From Globisporangium splendens (taxonomy: Eukaryota > Oomycota > Peronosporomycetes > Pythiales > Pythiaceae), in contig VFIW01000088.1 in NCBI GenBank assembly GCA_006386115.1, positions 124,001-188,000 of the forward strand: a DNA stretch of 64,000 bases, written 5' to 3'. The notes under the pieces are model-generated. The model saw only the letters and a list, made by a program, of their open reading frames with translations. It did not search any database and was not told the DNA's origin. This document shows, one piece after another, positions 37,854 to 50,500 of this stretch (position 1 is its first letter; every line of letters starts with the position of its first letter). The position numbers and the translations under genes are program-made.

Positions 37854-40800
37854 TTGATGAAGGTGAGGTATATTAAGGTACTTCGTGAGACCTACAATGT
37901 CCGTACTCGTTGTCTACGCTACCTGAGTGGCTTCGACTCGGAGGAGGCCGTTGGTTACAGCGCCGAAGGCGCTGCGCTGGCTGTTCTGACTACCAAGTGG
38001 ATGTGATGCTGTAGTTGTTGTGCTTGTTCTGCCTCGGTGGTTGGAAATCGCCACTGCTGTTCATACCCTCCAGGTCGCACCGATAGCCGATGTAGAACGT
38101 TGTTGTCAAGGAATTGGGTCACCGTGATGAGAACCTCGCGATGATAGGCTGCTGCCACTTGCTGTGATGTCTGCGTGTCCATTGCGACGTTCGCTGCGCG
38201 GTCGGCCATTTTGTTGAATTCCCTGTAATGATGCGCCCAGCTTTTGACCCCAATGACATCCGCGATTCTGCGCGCCTTATGATACAGTTGGAGCAGGCGT
38301 GTGTTCTTCGGCGGTCTGTGGCACCGTTGCTGGGAGATGACCATGGCACTATCCCCAACAACGTGGAGTGGATGCAGCCTCGCTGCCTGAGCGTGTCGAA
38401 GTCCGTGCACGAGTCCCCGATACTCCGCTGCGTTGTTGGTCGTGCTGGGATGTCTGTACGCCATACTGGCTACCCAGAGAATCTCTGCTGTATGATTGTC
38501 TGTTTGCACTCGCACTATCACCGCACCAGACCCTCTTGACCCTGGGTTGCCCCTGGAGCCTCCGTCGAAGAACAGGATGAAGAATTCTTTGGCCGTACTC
38601 GTCTCGGTTGGATGTGTGACGAGGGGATGAGTTCTGGATCTAGAAGTGTGTCAACGTACGCTCTGAGGACTCGAGTGTATACTGAATACTTGGAGCTGTC
38701 GTTGTGGCATTCCATTAACCGACGGAGACTATGCAGTCTGTTGTGAAGCGCCACAATCAGTATTACAGAGTCCGCGCGGTCCGACTGGGATCGTCCATCA
38801 AGTCTCCGTAGTCGAGCTCCCCAGATACCATGGATGGTAACAGCCACTGTATGCCTCCAAAGTAAATGCGCCACAGGGTATAACTTGTCTTTGCAGTGGT
38901 CGAGCTCCTGCTCCTGCTCCTGCTCCTACTCCTGCTCCTGGGCCGTAATTTTCGTCTCAATCGCCTGCCACGCGGCACTTGGAGTGTCGGGGAGCTCTAA
39001 GCTGAAGAGCCATAGCTGGAGATCGTCAGTTGCTCGGATGCTCACTTTTTTGCAGCGCCGAAGCAAGCTTGACCACGCTGCCTGCGCTGTGGAGCAGTCC
39101 CAGAAGATGTGTTGCGACGTGGCGCGCCGAATATTTGAGCACTGCAGATGTGGGCATCCAGTGCTGTTGTCGTTTCTGTTCCACAGAGGTATTTTGTTTG
39201 CCTTCAATCTGAACAATGTTTGCGTGGCGTAAGTGTTGAGTCCTGGGATTCTCTGGACGTCTTGCCACTTCAGTTGGCCCAGCCCTCTGTTGACACCGGA
39301 CTCTGCCACCTCCTGAGCAAACAGCGCGCGGTCTTGGGCCGCGAGCCCTGACTCTCGCCGCTTGGTCGACACGTACTTGTGGTACTGTTTTCGATTTGGT
39401 TTCCATCTGGCCTCTCCGCCCCAGATTTGAACAAATCTCGAGAGTGTTGAATGCGCGTAGACGCTCACTTTCTTGTTCCCTAAATCCGAGGAGGCTGCCA
39501 AATCACAGGAACTCATAGTGGTGATCTTGTGTCTGGCCCTCTTCGTGTGTGTCCATGTGCACCAGCATTGTCGAGTCAGTTTCCAGAGTCCATTCGTGAT
39601 GTTGTTGAATCTCTGGAGTTGTGGATCGCAGCAGCTGCTCGTGGTGCGGTCGGTACAGCAGTTCCGGGTAGTTGTACAAGAGAGCCGAGCATAACCTCTC
39701 AAAAGCGCGTCTCGCCGGACCTGGCGGAGATGCTGAGCCGGTGAGTTTCCTGAAAGTGACGACACCTTTGCTTCTTCATGTCCAGTCGACAAGGTCACCT
39801 AGCCGTTCGCATCCTTTCACAAGAGCCGATGTCGTCGTGAGGCGATAGGGCTTCCCGCTGCGATCAAGCAGCCATGAGGATGTGTCGACTGATGCGTATT
39901 GTAGCCATTCAGCACAAAAAGGACCGTTCGATCTGCGCCACGATAGCAGGTAATTGCGTAATTTCTCATCCAGTTTGGTCTCCAGGTTCACGGTGAGGCT
40001 GGATCCGCTCCAGGCAGCAGTCCGCAGCGTCGGCAGGAACGACTGTGAAACGCGGCACACCTCTGCTTTCTCCAAGTCGGTGAGCGGGGCCGTTTGCGCG
40101 TTCACCAGTATACTTGTTTCTGTCTCCCACAGGGTGGCGTCGTACTGGTTTTGGTCATGTCGCGATGAGGTTCACTGAGGTGTGATGTAGTGAAGGGCGC
40201 CAGCAGTGCCTTTTTGATCGACCGTGAGCAGAACATCCCCCCAGTGCTCTGCCAAAAGCGTCTGCATCCGCTGCCCCTCTCGCCACCGTAATGGGTGCTA
40301 AGGTAAGCAGTTCTTGTTTCATGTTCGGCATGCCAATACCTCCTTCCTTCGTTGGGAGCTCTGCCTGTTCATCGGATAGCCACGCTCGCGCGTTCTTGCC
40401 TTCTCTGACGTCCCATACGAAGCGCTTGATCATCTGCTGTAGTCGCGTCACTACCGTCAGCGTCGGCCACTCATGCCGTACTATGTACAGCGCCTTCGGG
40501 ATAGCGACAGCCCTCGCTATCACGGCACATTGTGATACTGACATGGTCTTCACTCGTGCCAGCTGGAGGCTTGCGTTCAAAAACTGTTCACATTTAGCCC
40601 AATTCGCCTCGGAGTTCGAGCTTTGGCCAACTTGGATCCCGAGATACCTGCAGTGGCTATGCTTCTCCACCGGAGCCATACCACACGTTTCCTGTAACTC
40701 GATCGTAGTCTAAGCTGCCAGAGAGAGCGCCACCGACTTGTGAACATTGACTTTGAGCCCGGAGGCGGCCCCAAACCATCCAAAATGGCAAGTACGCGAG

Positions 40801-43338
40801 GAATATCGTTCGCCGTCTGGACGTATATCGTTGTATCATCAGCATATCCGCAGACTTTGACCGTTCCTGTTTCACTGTGGTCGGTGACCTGCACTCCATT
40901 CAGCTCCGGGTCCGCCTCCACTTTCTTGTACAGCAGTTCGAGTGCCAGGATGAAGAGGTGCGGGGCCAAAGGACAGCCCTGACGTATACCACATGCGACC
41001 TTTATGTGGGTAGATAGGAAGCCATTGACTTGGAAATGGGATCGCGTGTTCGCGTGTAGCGATATCACCAACCTGACGGAGACCTCAGGGAAACCAAGGA
41101 ATCTCAGCGCCTCGGCGAGGAAAGTACGATCAAGCGAGTTGTGCGACTTTGCAAAGTCAAGGAGCAGCGCGATGGCTTTGCGTAAAGCTGAGTTTGTGGT
41201 GGCTCGCTTCTGTGCAGCCAGCAACGTGTCGGTAACTGTGGATATCAAGTGCACAGGAACAAAGCCGGCCTGCATCACGTTCACTAGTCTTGGTAGCAGA
41301 GGACGGATTCGTACTGCAAAGATTCGGGCGAAGATCTTGTAATCCGAGTTCAGTAGAGCTACCGGTCTGTGCTCCAGCGGGGTGGAAGAAGTACGGCTCT
41401 TTTTAATACAATGTACCGTCGCGTTCCCAAAGGAGTCGGGAAGAGCGATGCCGCGAAGCCAGAGGTTGAAGAGGTCCGTGAGAAGAGGAGTCACCTTCTC
41501 CGCGTGATCTCGGCACCAGTCGTTGCCTAGCTCATCCGGTCCTTGTGTTTTTTCTCGCTGACACTTCCACACTGCGCACCGAGCCTCTTCTTCTGAGATC
41601 TCTGCGACGATACAACTCATGTCCAGACCCGGATCGTGGCGCGTCAGGGATGCAATGAATGCTCGAATGAGGGCTGGATCGCACGGTGTTTGTTGCATCG
41701 TTGCCCGCCATCCGTCGCGCATGTCACCAGCAAGCTCCTTGGACCGTCTAGGGCCGTGCTGTGCCCCACCTCCGAGATCGTAGATGGTGTTGTCCATAAA
41801 CTTCGTAGTGACCCGCCTGAAGAGCGCCTTCGCCGTTCGTGCAGGGTGGTATAAATGACCCGGAAAGAGAGCTTGTCGCTTCAGGAGCTGTCACCGGGAT
41901 TTGCGCGCTGCGATCTCACGCCGGATCTCGATCGCAGTTTGCTCCAATTCGGCATTTGGAGCTGTCCCTCCACTATATCGTGATTGCACGCACTGGTCAG
42001 TATTTTTTTTCCGTTGTCTGGTCCAGTTTCTTGTGCAGGCGGTTGGTCCTCTGTCGATAGCTTGACGTAATCTTGGCTTTTGCATCCTTTTTTGCGTTGA
42101 TGTAGCCGAGTTTGAGCTGAAGCTTAGCCTGATCCCACCAGCTCGCAGTTGCCCATGCTAGCGTGTAATCGTCCTGGTTCACTGCCTTCAGTTCTGTGAG
42201 CTGTTGGGACGCCTCGGAGAAGAAGTGTTCATCAACCTCTGCTGCCTGAGTTGATGCGTATGGTGGAACAGGGTAGACCCTCCTCGGTTTCTTGAGTTGG
42301 ATGACTCGGTCTGGTGGCGCCACGCGGATTGTTACGCCGTTGTGATCAGAATACGGAGTAGGCACAGCTTGCGCGACGGCACGCACCCAATCCGAGTGTT
42401 CTCATGAGCAATACCACCTATCGAGGCGACTGCTTGCTATCCCACCCCCGGGAGAGTGTAGATGTACGTGTGATGTCGCCTTCGAAAAGTTGGGAGATCC
42501 CTGGCGTCCTTTGCGCGCATCACTTCGTCCACAAGCACATCATCCACATTCCAGTTAGCAAGTAAACTTCGCAGTCCGGCTGAATCGTGCACCACAGCTG
42601 TCGCACCACTCGACCTCTCCACGACCCCATGCAGTGTGCAATTGAAGTCCCCCCCCCAAACAATAAGGGACCTGCATGCATGGAGATCAGGTCTTGCAAA
42701 GAGGAGAAGACTGCCTCTCTTCCTGTTTGTCAGACGGCGCGTAGCAGTTGATCACTAGCACTTGAACTCCGTGAATGTTAACGAGGACTGCCACCCAATG
42801 CGCTGTCCAGTGCTGAGGCATGAATGGGACGAGTGTTGGAATCGCAGAGTACGGATTGAGTAAAATAGCGACTCCACCCCTACGACCCGGAGCCTGGCTC
42901 CAGAGTGAGAAAACTCGTCCGTTTGTCGCATCATTAAATCCCCAGGAGCGGCTGTAATCACGCTGCATACGAGGCACCTCTTCCCTTAGGACGTGCGTCT
43001 CCTGGAGGAGAACGATATCCAGCGCGCCGTTTTCTTGACGCTACCGGAAGTGGGAAAACCAAGCCTCCAGACCCGCCGCGCACTTCGACATCCCCATAAC
43101 GTTCTGTGTGTGGAAGCCAAAGGTGGCGTCAAACTTTGCCAGTTTGACCCGTGTGCACTTCTTCCGCGCCAGCTTCAGACGAGTCGAGTGGTCCTTGAAG
43201 TGCTCCTGTGTCTGGACTATCTATTGCTCGGCGTTTAGCGGTCGAAAGAACCCAGAAATGTGCAGCTATTCTGTGTTTCTGGAGGCGCCTTCGTCCGTCT
43301 TCTTGGCTCCCAACCGTGGCGATCCGCCAGCGACTGAT
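37854..43338 (-). mobile_element. LINE-B, copy M2 (decayed)
   Basis: As copy M1, flanked by an exact 15-bp duplication (37839-37853 and 43339-43353). A one-base deletion near 40776 shifts the frame after RT motif C, giving a longer chimeric ORF (40577-41797). RNase H 37955-38521; endonuclease pieces 42437-42977. The C run in the endonuclease (~42649) is one base shorter than in M1 and breaks the GGDFNC frame. Confidence 0.83.
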
Positions 43339-43823
43339 AAGTTGCTCTATGTTGCTCGTCATGTATGGCCATCACGAGACACAGTGAAACAAGTACATCG
43401 ACTTATTAAAGCCTTTGTTTGGGGGAAACGGGATGGAGTTACCAAGCGTGCATGGATGGGGGAAGAACACGGGGAAGCACCTAAATGTGTAGGTGGGCTC
43501 CAGATACCCAACTTTGAGGCCGAGCTCCATACCCTCAGCGCGGATGTGGTGGCACGATGGGCTGCAAATGCTACTCCACATCAGCTATTAACAGAAGATA
43601 TTCTATTAACCGCAGGGGAGAGTGCTTTCCACATTACACCGCACTGCCAGGAACCATCTACATCACGGAAAACAGGACTCGCTTTGGCTGAATGGGGTGG
43701 AGTTACTAAAGGTCCATGGTACCACGCTCACCGAAACAGAGGTACTTCGGGTCGAAGCTCTCAGTAGTGTAGCTCGAAGAGTGGATACTACAGTTCATCT
43801 TGATGTAACGTAATATACCTCAC
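43339..43823 (+). pseudogene. LINE-A 3' part, copy M2
   Basis: Same reading as 32333-32817 (KLLYVARHVWPSRDTV...), ending ...taatatacctcac. Confidence 0.75.
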
Positions 43824-44320
43824 TGAAAATTGAAATCGTATCGTGGTCAGGACTTATACATGTATGCGACGAAGAATTCCATTGCTTAAAAATGTACCAA
43901 CGCTAAAATATGTAAAACGGGGAGTGCTCAAGATCTCGTTCTTTCGTTGGCAATGCCGCCCAGTGATGTAGTAGTAGTAGTTTGCCTGGTCTTTTTCTTG
44001 GAAAAGCGGATCAAACCGTAACTCAGCTTGATCAGGACAGACCCGTAAACACTCACGCGACCCTGGCGCTGAGATACACACGGTGCTCAACGACCGCCAA
44101 AGATAAATTTCTGTGTGATGATGCTCGTCCTTGCTCTAGCGTAACTTAAAAAGTGAGTTTATTAAGGAAAAATACAGCTGGCTGCAGGTTCTAGTTCGCC
44201 GAAAATGACTACGTCTAGGTCTAACTACTCAACTATATGCTCGCTTGGTACTGCAGTGGACAGTCCATCCACAGAAGTTGATGGTGACTTGAAATGCAAT
44301 ATCAACCTTCACTCACTCGT
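43824..44320 (-). other. 3' flank of E5 (type B)
   Basis: Contains AATAAA (44158-44163, minus) and the 78-aa ORF copy 43854-44090. No recognised gene. Confidence 0.35.
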
Positions 44321-44713
44321 TTACTTACACTTGACTGCTCCTCCAATCTGGCAATTTTCCACCACGTATTTCGCTCCATTATGGCATGTGCCCCAGTCAA
44401 TCTGCCCGGGACCCATTACGGCTCCTTGTACTCTCCAGTATCGCACCCATCCGCCAGACGAGCCGATGCTCTCAATCTTGTAACCATCGCGCCCCTTCAT
44501 GATATCGAATTGTGTCTTCTCTGCCGCGCCCCTAACGCAGTCTGGCGATGTTGACCCGATCCAACAAGCAACCTGGTTGCAAGCAGAATTTGCCCCCGTA
44601 ATGTGCTTAACTAGTGCCCCAATCGCAGATACTGCAGACGATATTTGCGCGTCAACCCCGATGTTGGTGGCGGCAGCAGCTAGAAGAAAACTCAAAATCA
44701 CTTTCTTGGTCAT
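44321..44713 (-). CDS. E5: small secreted six-cysteine protein, ISSA-type
   Basis: 130 aa. Start MTKKVILSFL (Ile2 to Thr relative to the family). The mature N-terminus AQISSAVSAIGALVKHITGA is unrelated to that of E1. Six Cys kept; the core is invariant, then RVQGAVMGPGQIDWGTCHN. It pairs head-to-head with E6, to which it is close (about seven residue differences, including GPGQ/GRGQ and YKIES/YMIES). Adjoins type B flank. Secreted, role inferred. Confidence 0.78.
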   Translation of the reverse strand: MTKKVILSFLLAAAATNIGVDAQISSAVSAIGALVKHITGANSACNQVACWIGSTSPDCVRGAAEKTQFDIMKGRDGYKIESIGSSGGWVRYWRVQGAVMGPGQIDWGTCHNGAKYVVENCQIGGAVKCK

Positions 44714-46201
44714 ATTGGAGGGAGGTGGTTCTTGTTCCTTGGAGCTTTTGGTCTTGTGGCCTTGATGGAGTTTTCAATAATGAGACTGGAAGCGAAAGGC
44801 ACGACAGTATCTGTACTGTGTATCTATCAGTGTGCGTTCTTTTGTAATCGGAGACCACAGCATACAGTAGTACGAATGAATTGCGGCACGATCTGTTTTT
44901 CATATGAGATATGCGGAAAGCAATCACCGCGAAAACTTCGATAGTACCAAGTGGGTGGACATAGAAATTGTGTATGACAGCGCTTTCTTTCCGCAAAGTG
45001 TCGGTTTACCCCAGTTCAAACAGCAGATCCCAGTGGGTAGGAGCCCACAAAACGATGTGATATCGTTCGGACAGCAAGATGATGACGACGATTTGCACTT
45101 TGCCGATGGGGAAGCTGTCTCTACCGGCGAAAAGATTACCGTAGGGTTGAGGATGCTTGGAACAGCGTACTTGTCCCTTGCCATGTGTTGTGACGATCGC
45201 GAGACACCTACCTATGTCTCACATGCTGCAACTAACTGAAAAGTGTACTTCAACGTATATGTACATCAACAGAGGGTACAAAAATTATCAGTGTGTTTGA
45301 TTAATTTGCGTGCTGCCTGAATGAGTGTTCAGTATACTAGCCAGTCTGCGCTGAACGACCGTGTTCGCTTTCTTTTTGTGGAGTTTCGTTTGATAGGTCA
45401 TGTTACTGGTGCTGTCAACTCGGAATGAGTGAACGTGGCCACGTTCAAATCCAAAGCCGATCTCGATTCGATCTTCCTGATATGCTGCTTCAGAAAGGAA
45501 AGTCCTAACTTTAATAACTCCGGTAATCTTTACCCCCAACCCCCACCTACTAATAGCATAGTGCGACGCTCCAGTACTATTTGCAGCGTGCTGTCCATGC
45601 ACACAGGATCAAGTGCTAGGATTTTAAAGATGTGAACAGTGATGAAGATTCCATGCTCCAACACCTCAATCGCATAGACACTATTGTCGAGAAGTCTTAT
45701 TGCTGGATGGATGGGCAGTTGGATGGCTGAGAGAGAAAGGTGAGACAAAAGGAAGATTTGAATTGGAAGTTCGAAGAAACGGAGTTGTGTCCTCAACTCT
45801 AGTCTTTTCTTTAGCAGAGACAGCTTTTGCTGTCCTTTTGCTGTCCGAACGATATCACATCGTTTTGTGGGCTCCTACCCACTGGGATCTGCTGTTTGAA
45901 CTGGGGTAAACCGACACTTTGCGGAAAGAAAGCGCTGCCATACACGATTTCTATGTCCACCCACTTGGTACTATCGAAGTTTCCGCGGTGATTGCTTTCC
46001 GCATATCTCATATGAAAAACAGATCGTGCCGCAATTCATTCGTACTACTGTATGCTGTGGTCTCCGATTACAAAAGAACGCACACTGATAGATACACAGT
46101 ACAGATACTGTCGTGCCTTTCGCTTCCAGTCTCATTATTGGAAACTCCATCAAGGCCACAAGACCAAAAGCTCCAAGGAACAAGAACCACCTCTCTCCAA
46201 T
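44714..46201. other. P3: intact 1.49-kb shared upstream region of E5/E6
   Basis: As P2 but in the opposite orientation: long-type X at 44904-45239 (+) beside E5, short-type X at 45811-46011 (-) beside E6. It is the centre of the ~20-kb palindrome. It carries the uninterrupted LINE-OTU target sequence (45170-45184). Confidence 0.45.
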
Positions 46202-46594
46202 ATGATCAAGAAAGTGATTTTGAGTTTTCTTCTAGCTGCTGCCGCCACCAACACCGGGGTTGACGCGCAAATATCGTCTGCAGTATCTGCGATTGGGGCA
46301 CTAGTTAAGCACATTACGGGGGAAAATTCTGCTTGCAACCAGGTTGCTTGTTGGATCGGGTCAACATCGCCAGACTGCGTTAGGGGCGCGGCAGAGAAGA
46401 CACAGTTCGAGATCATGAAGGGGCGCGATGGTTACATGATTGAGAGCATCGGTTCGTCTGGCGGATGGGTGCGATACTGGAGAGTACAAGGAGCCGTAAT
46501 GGGTCGCGGACAGATTGACTGGGGCACATGTCATAATGGAGCGAAATACGTGGTGGAAAATTGCCAGATTGGAGGAGCAGTCAAGTGTAAGTAA
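46202..46594 (+). CDS. E6: small secreted six-cysteine protein, ISSA-type
   Basis: 130 aa, MIKKVILSFLLAAAATNTGV signal peptide, mature N-terminus as E5 with GEN for GAN. Six Cys and the invariant core. TCATT motif 71 bp upstream; AATAAA at 46752-46757. It mirrors E5 around the palindrome centre. Confidence 0.8.
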   Translation: MIKKVILSFLLAAAATNTGVDAQISSAVSAIGALVKHITGENSACNQVACWIGSTSPDCVRGAAEKTQFEIMKGRDGYMIESIGSSGGWVRYWRVQGAVMGRGQIDWGTCHNGAKYVVENCQIGGAVKCK

Positions 46595-47091
46595 ACGAGT
46601 GAGTGAAGGTTGATATTGCATTTCAAGTCACCATCAACTTCTGTGGATGGACTGTCCACTGCAGTACCAAGCGAGCATATAGTTGAGTAGTTAGACCTAG
46701 ACGTAGTCATTTTCGACGAACTAGAACCTGCAACCAGCTGTATTTTTCCTTAATAAACTCACTTTTTAAGTTACGCTAGAGCAAGGACGAGCATCATCAC
46801 ACAGAAATTTATCTTTGGCGGTCGTTGAGCACCATGTGTATCTCAGCGCCAGGGTCGCGTGAGTGTTTACGGGTCTGTCCTGATCAAGCTGAGTTACGGT
46901 TTGATCCGCTTTTCCAAGAAAAAGACCAGGCAAACTACTACTACTACATCACTGGGCGGCATTGCCAACGAAAGAACGAGATCTTGAGCACTCCCCGTTT
47001 TACATATTTTAGCGTTGGTACATTTTTAAGCAATGGAATTCTTCGTCGCATACATGTATAAGTCCTGACCACGATACGATTTCAATTTTCA
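46595..47091 (+). other. 3' flank of E6 (type B) with a 78-aa ORF
   Basis: Mirror of 43824-44320. The ORF 46825-47061 (ECLRVCPDQAELRFDP, ANYYYYITG) is conserved among the B flanks; the A flanks hold a broken, diverged version with two stops in the corresponding reading. Unknown function. Confidence 0.35.
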
Positions 47092-47576
47092 GTGAGGTAT
47101 ATTACGTTACATCAAGATGAACTGTAGTATCCACTCTTCGAGCTACACTACTGAGAGCTTCGACCCGAAGTACCTCTGTTTCGGTGAGCGTGGTACCATG
47201 GACCTTTAGTAACTCCACCCCATTCAGCCAAAGCGAGTCCTGTTTTCCGTGATGTAGATGGTTCCTGGCAGTGCGGTGTAATGTGGAAAGCACTCTCCCC
47301 TGCGGTTAATAGAATATCTTCTGTTAATAGCTGATGTGGAGTAGCATTTGCAGCCCATCGTGCCACCACATCCGCGCTGAGGGTATGGAGCTCGGCCTCA
47401 AAGTTGGGTATCTGGAGCCCACCTACACATTTAGGTGCTTCCCCGTGTTCTTCCCCCATCCATGCACGCTTGGTAACTCCATCCCGTTTCCCCCAAACAA
47501 AGGCTTTAATAAGTCGATGTACTTGTTTCACTGTGTCTCGTGATGGCCATACATGACGAGCAACATAGAGCAACTT
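47092..47576 (-). pseudogene. LINE-A 3' part, copy M3 (inverted)
   Basis: Mirror image of 43339-43823; starts at the gtgaggtatatta terminus (complement of the LINE-A end) and stops at the duplication aacatagagcaactt (47562-47576). Confidence 0.75.
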
Positions 47577-50500
47577 ATCAGTCGCTGGCGGATCGCCACG
47601 GTTGGGAGCCAAGAAGACGGACGAAGGCGCCTCCAGAAACACAGAATAGCTGCACATTTCTGGGTTCTTTCGACCGCTAAACGCCGAGCAATAGATAGTC
47701 CAGACACAGGAGCACTTCAAGGACCACTCGACTCGTCTGGAGCTGGCGCGGAAGAAGTGCACACGGGTCAAACTGGCAAAGTTTGACGCCACCTTTGGCT
47801 TCCACACACAGAACGTTATGGGGATGTCGAAGTGCGCGGCGGGTCTGGAGGCTTGGTTTTCCCACTTCCGGTAGCGTCAAGAAAACGGCGCGCTGGATAT
47901 CGTTCTCCTCCAGGAGACGCACGTCCTAAGGGAAGAGGTGCCTCGTATGCAGCGTGATTACAGCCGCTCCTGGGGATTTAATGATGCGACAGACGGACGA
48001 GTTTTCTCACTCTGGAGCCAGGCTCCGGGTCGTAGGGGTGGAGTCGCTATTTTACTCAATCCGTACTCTGCGATTCCAACACTCGTCCCATTCATGCCTC
48101 AGCACTGGACAGCGCATTGGGTGGCAGTCCTCGTTAACATTCACGGAGTTCAAGTGCTAGTGATCAACTGCTACGCGCCGTCTGACAAACAGGAAGAGAG
48201 GCAGTCTTCTCCTCTTTGCAAGACCTGATCTCCATGCATGCAGGTCCCTTATTGTTTGGGGGGGGGACTTCAATTGCACACTGCATGGGGTCGTGGAGAG
48301 GTCGAGTGGTGCGACAGCTGTGGTGCACGATTCAGCCGGACTGCGAAGTTTACTTGCTAACTGGAATGTGGATGATGTGCTTGTGGACGAAGTGATGCGC
48401 GCAAAGGACGCCAGGGATCTCCCAACTTTTCGAAGGCGACATCACACGTACATCTACACTCTCCCGGGGGTGGGATAGCAAGCAGTCGCCTCGATAGGTG
48501 GTATTGCTCATGAGAACACTCGGATTGGGTGCGTGCCGTCGCGCAAGCTGTGCCTACTCCGTATTCTGATCACAACGGCGTAACAATCCGCGTGGCGCCA
48601 CCAGACCGAGTCATCCAACTCAAGAAACCGAGGAGGGTCTACCCTGTTCCACCATACGCATCAACTCAGGCAGCAGAGGTTGATGAACACTTCTTCTCCG
48701 AGGCGTCCCAACAGCTCACAGAACTGAAGGCAGTGAACCAGGACGATTACACGCTAGCATGGGCAACTGCGAGCTGGTGGGATCAGGCTAAGCTTCAGCT
48801 CAAACTCGGCTACATCAACGCAAAAAAGGATGCAAAAGCCAAGATTACGTCAAGCTATCGACAGAGGACCGACCGCCTGCACAAGAAACTGGACCAGACA
48901 ACGGAAAAAAAATACTGACCAGTGCGTGCAATCACGATATAGTGGAGGGACAGCTCCAAATGCCGAATTGGAGCAAACTGCGATCGAGATCCGGCGTGAG
49001 ATCGCAGCGCGCAAATCCCGGTGACAGCTCCTGAAGCGACAAGCTCTCTTTCCGGGTCATTTATACCACCCTGCACGAACGGCGAAGGCGCTCTTCAGGC
49101 GGGTCACTACGAAGTTTATGGACAACACCATCTACGATCTCGGAGGTGGGGCACAGCACGGCCCTAGACGGTCCAAGGAGCTTGCTGGTGACATGCGCGA
49201 CGGATGGCGGGCAACGATGCAACAAACACCGTGCGATCCAGCCCTCATTCGAGCATTCATTGCATCCCTGACGCGCCACGATCCGGGTCTGGACATGAGT
49301 TGTATCGTCGCAGAGATCTCAGAAGAAGAGGCTCGGTGCGCAGTGTGGAAGTGTCAGCGAGAAAAAACACAAGGACCGGATGAGCTAGGCAACGACTGGT
49401 GCCGAGATCACGCGGAGAAGGTGACTCCTCTTCTCACGGACCTCTTCAACCTCTGGCTTCGCGGCATCGCTCTTCCCGACTCCTTTGGGAACGCGACGGT
49501 ATATTGTATTAAAAAGAGCCGTACTTCTTCCACCCCGCTGGAGCACAGACCGGTAGCTCTACTGAACTCGGATTACAAGATCTTCGCCCGAATCTTTGCA
49601 GTACGAATCCGTCCTCTGCTACCAAGACTAGTGAACGTGATGCAGGCCGGCTTTGTTCCTGGGCACTTGATATCCACAGTTACCGACACGTTGCTGGCTG
49701 CACAGAAGCGAGCCACCACAAACTCAGCTTTACGCAAAGCCATCGCGCTGCTCCTTGACTTTGCAAAGTCGCACAACTCGCTTGATCGTACTTTCCTCGC
49801 CGAGGCGCTGAGATTCCTTGGTTTCCCTGAGGTCTCCGTCAGGTTGGTGATATCGCTACACGCGAACACGCGATCCCATTTCCAAGTCAATGGCTTCCTA
49901 TCTACCCACATAAAGGTCGCATGTGGTATACGTCAGGGCTGTCCTTTGGCCCCGCACCTCTTCATCCTGGCACTCGAACTGCTGTACAAGAAAGTGGAGG
50001 CGGACCCAGAGCTGAATGGAGTGCAGGTCACCGACCACAGTGAAACAGGAACGGTCAAAGTCTGCGGATATGCTGATGATACAACGATATACGTCCAGAC
50101 GGCGAACGATATTCCTCGCGTACTTGCCATTTTGGATGGGTTTGGGGCCGCCTCCGGGCTCAAAGTCAATGTTCACAAGTCGGTGGCGCTCTCTCTGGCA
50201 GCTTAGACTACGATCGAGTTACAGGAAACGTGTGGTATGGCTCCGGTGGAGAAGCATAGCCACTGCAGGTATCTCGGGATCCAAGTTGGCCAAAGCTCGA
50301 ACTCCGAGGCGAATTGGGCTAAATGTGAACAGTTTTTGAACGCAAGCCTCCAGCTGGCACGAGTGAAGACCATGTCAGTATCACAATGTGCCGTGATAGC
50401 GAGGGCTGTCGCTATCCCGAAGGCGCTGTACATAGTACGGCATGAGTGGCCGACGCTGACGGTAGTGACGCGACTACAGCAGATGATCAAGCGCTTCGTA

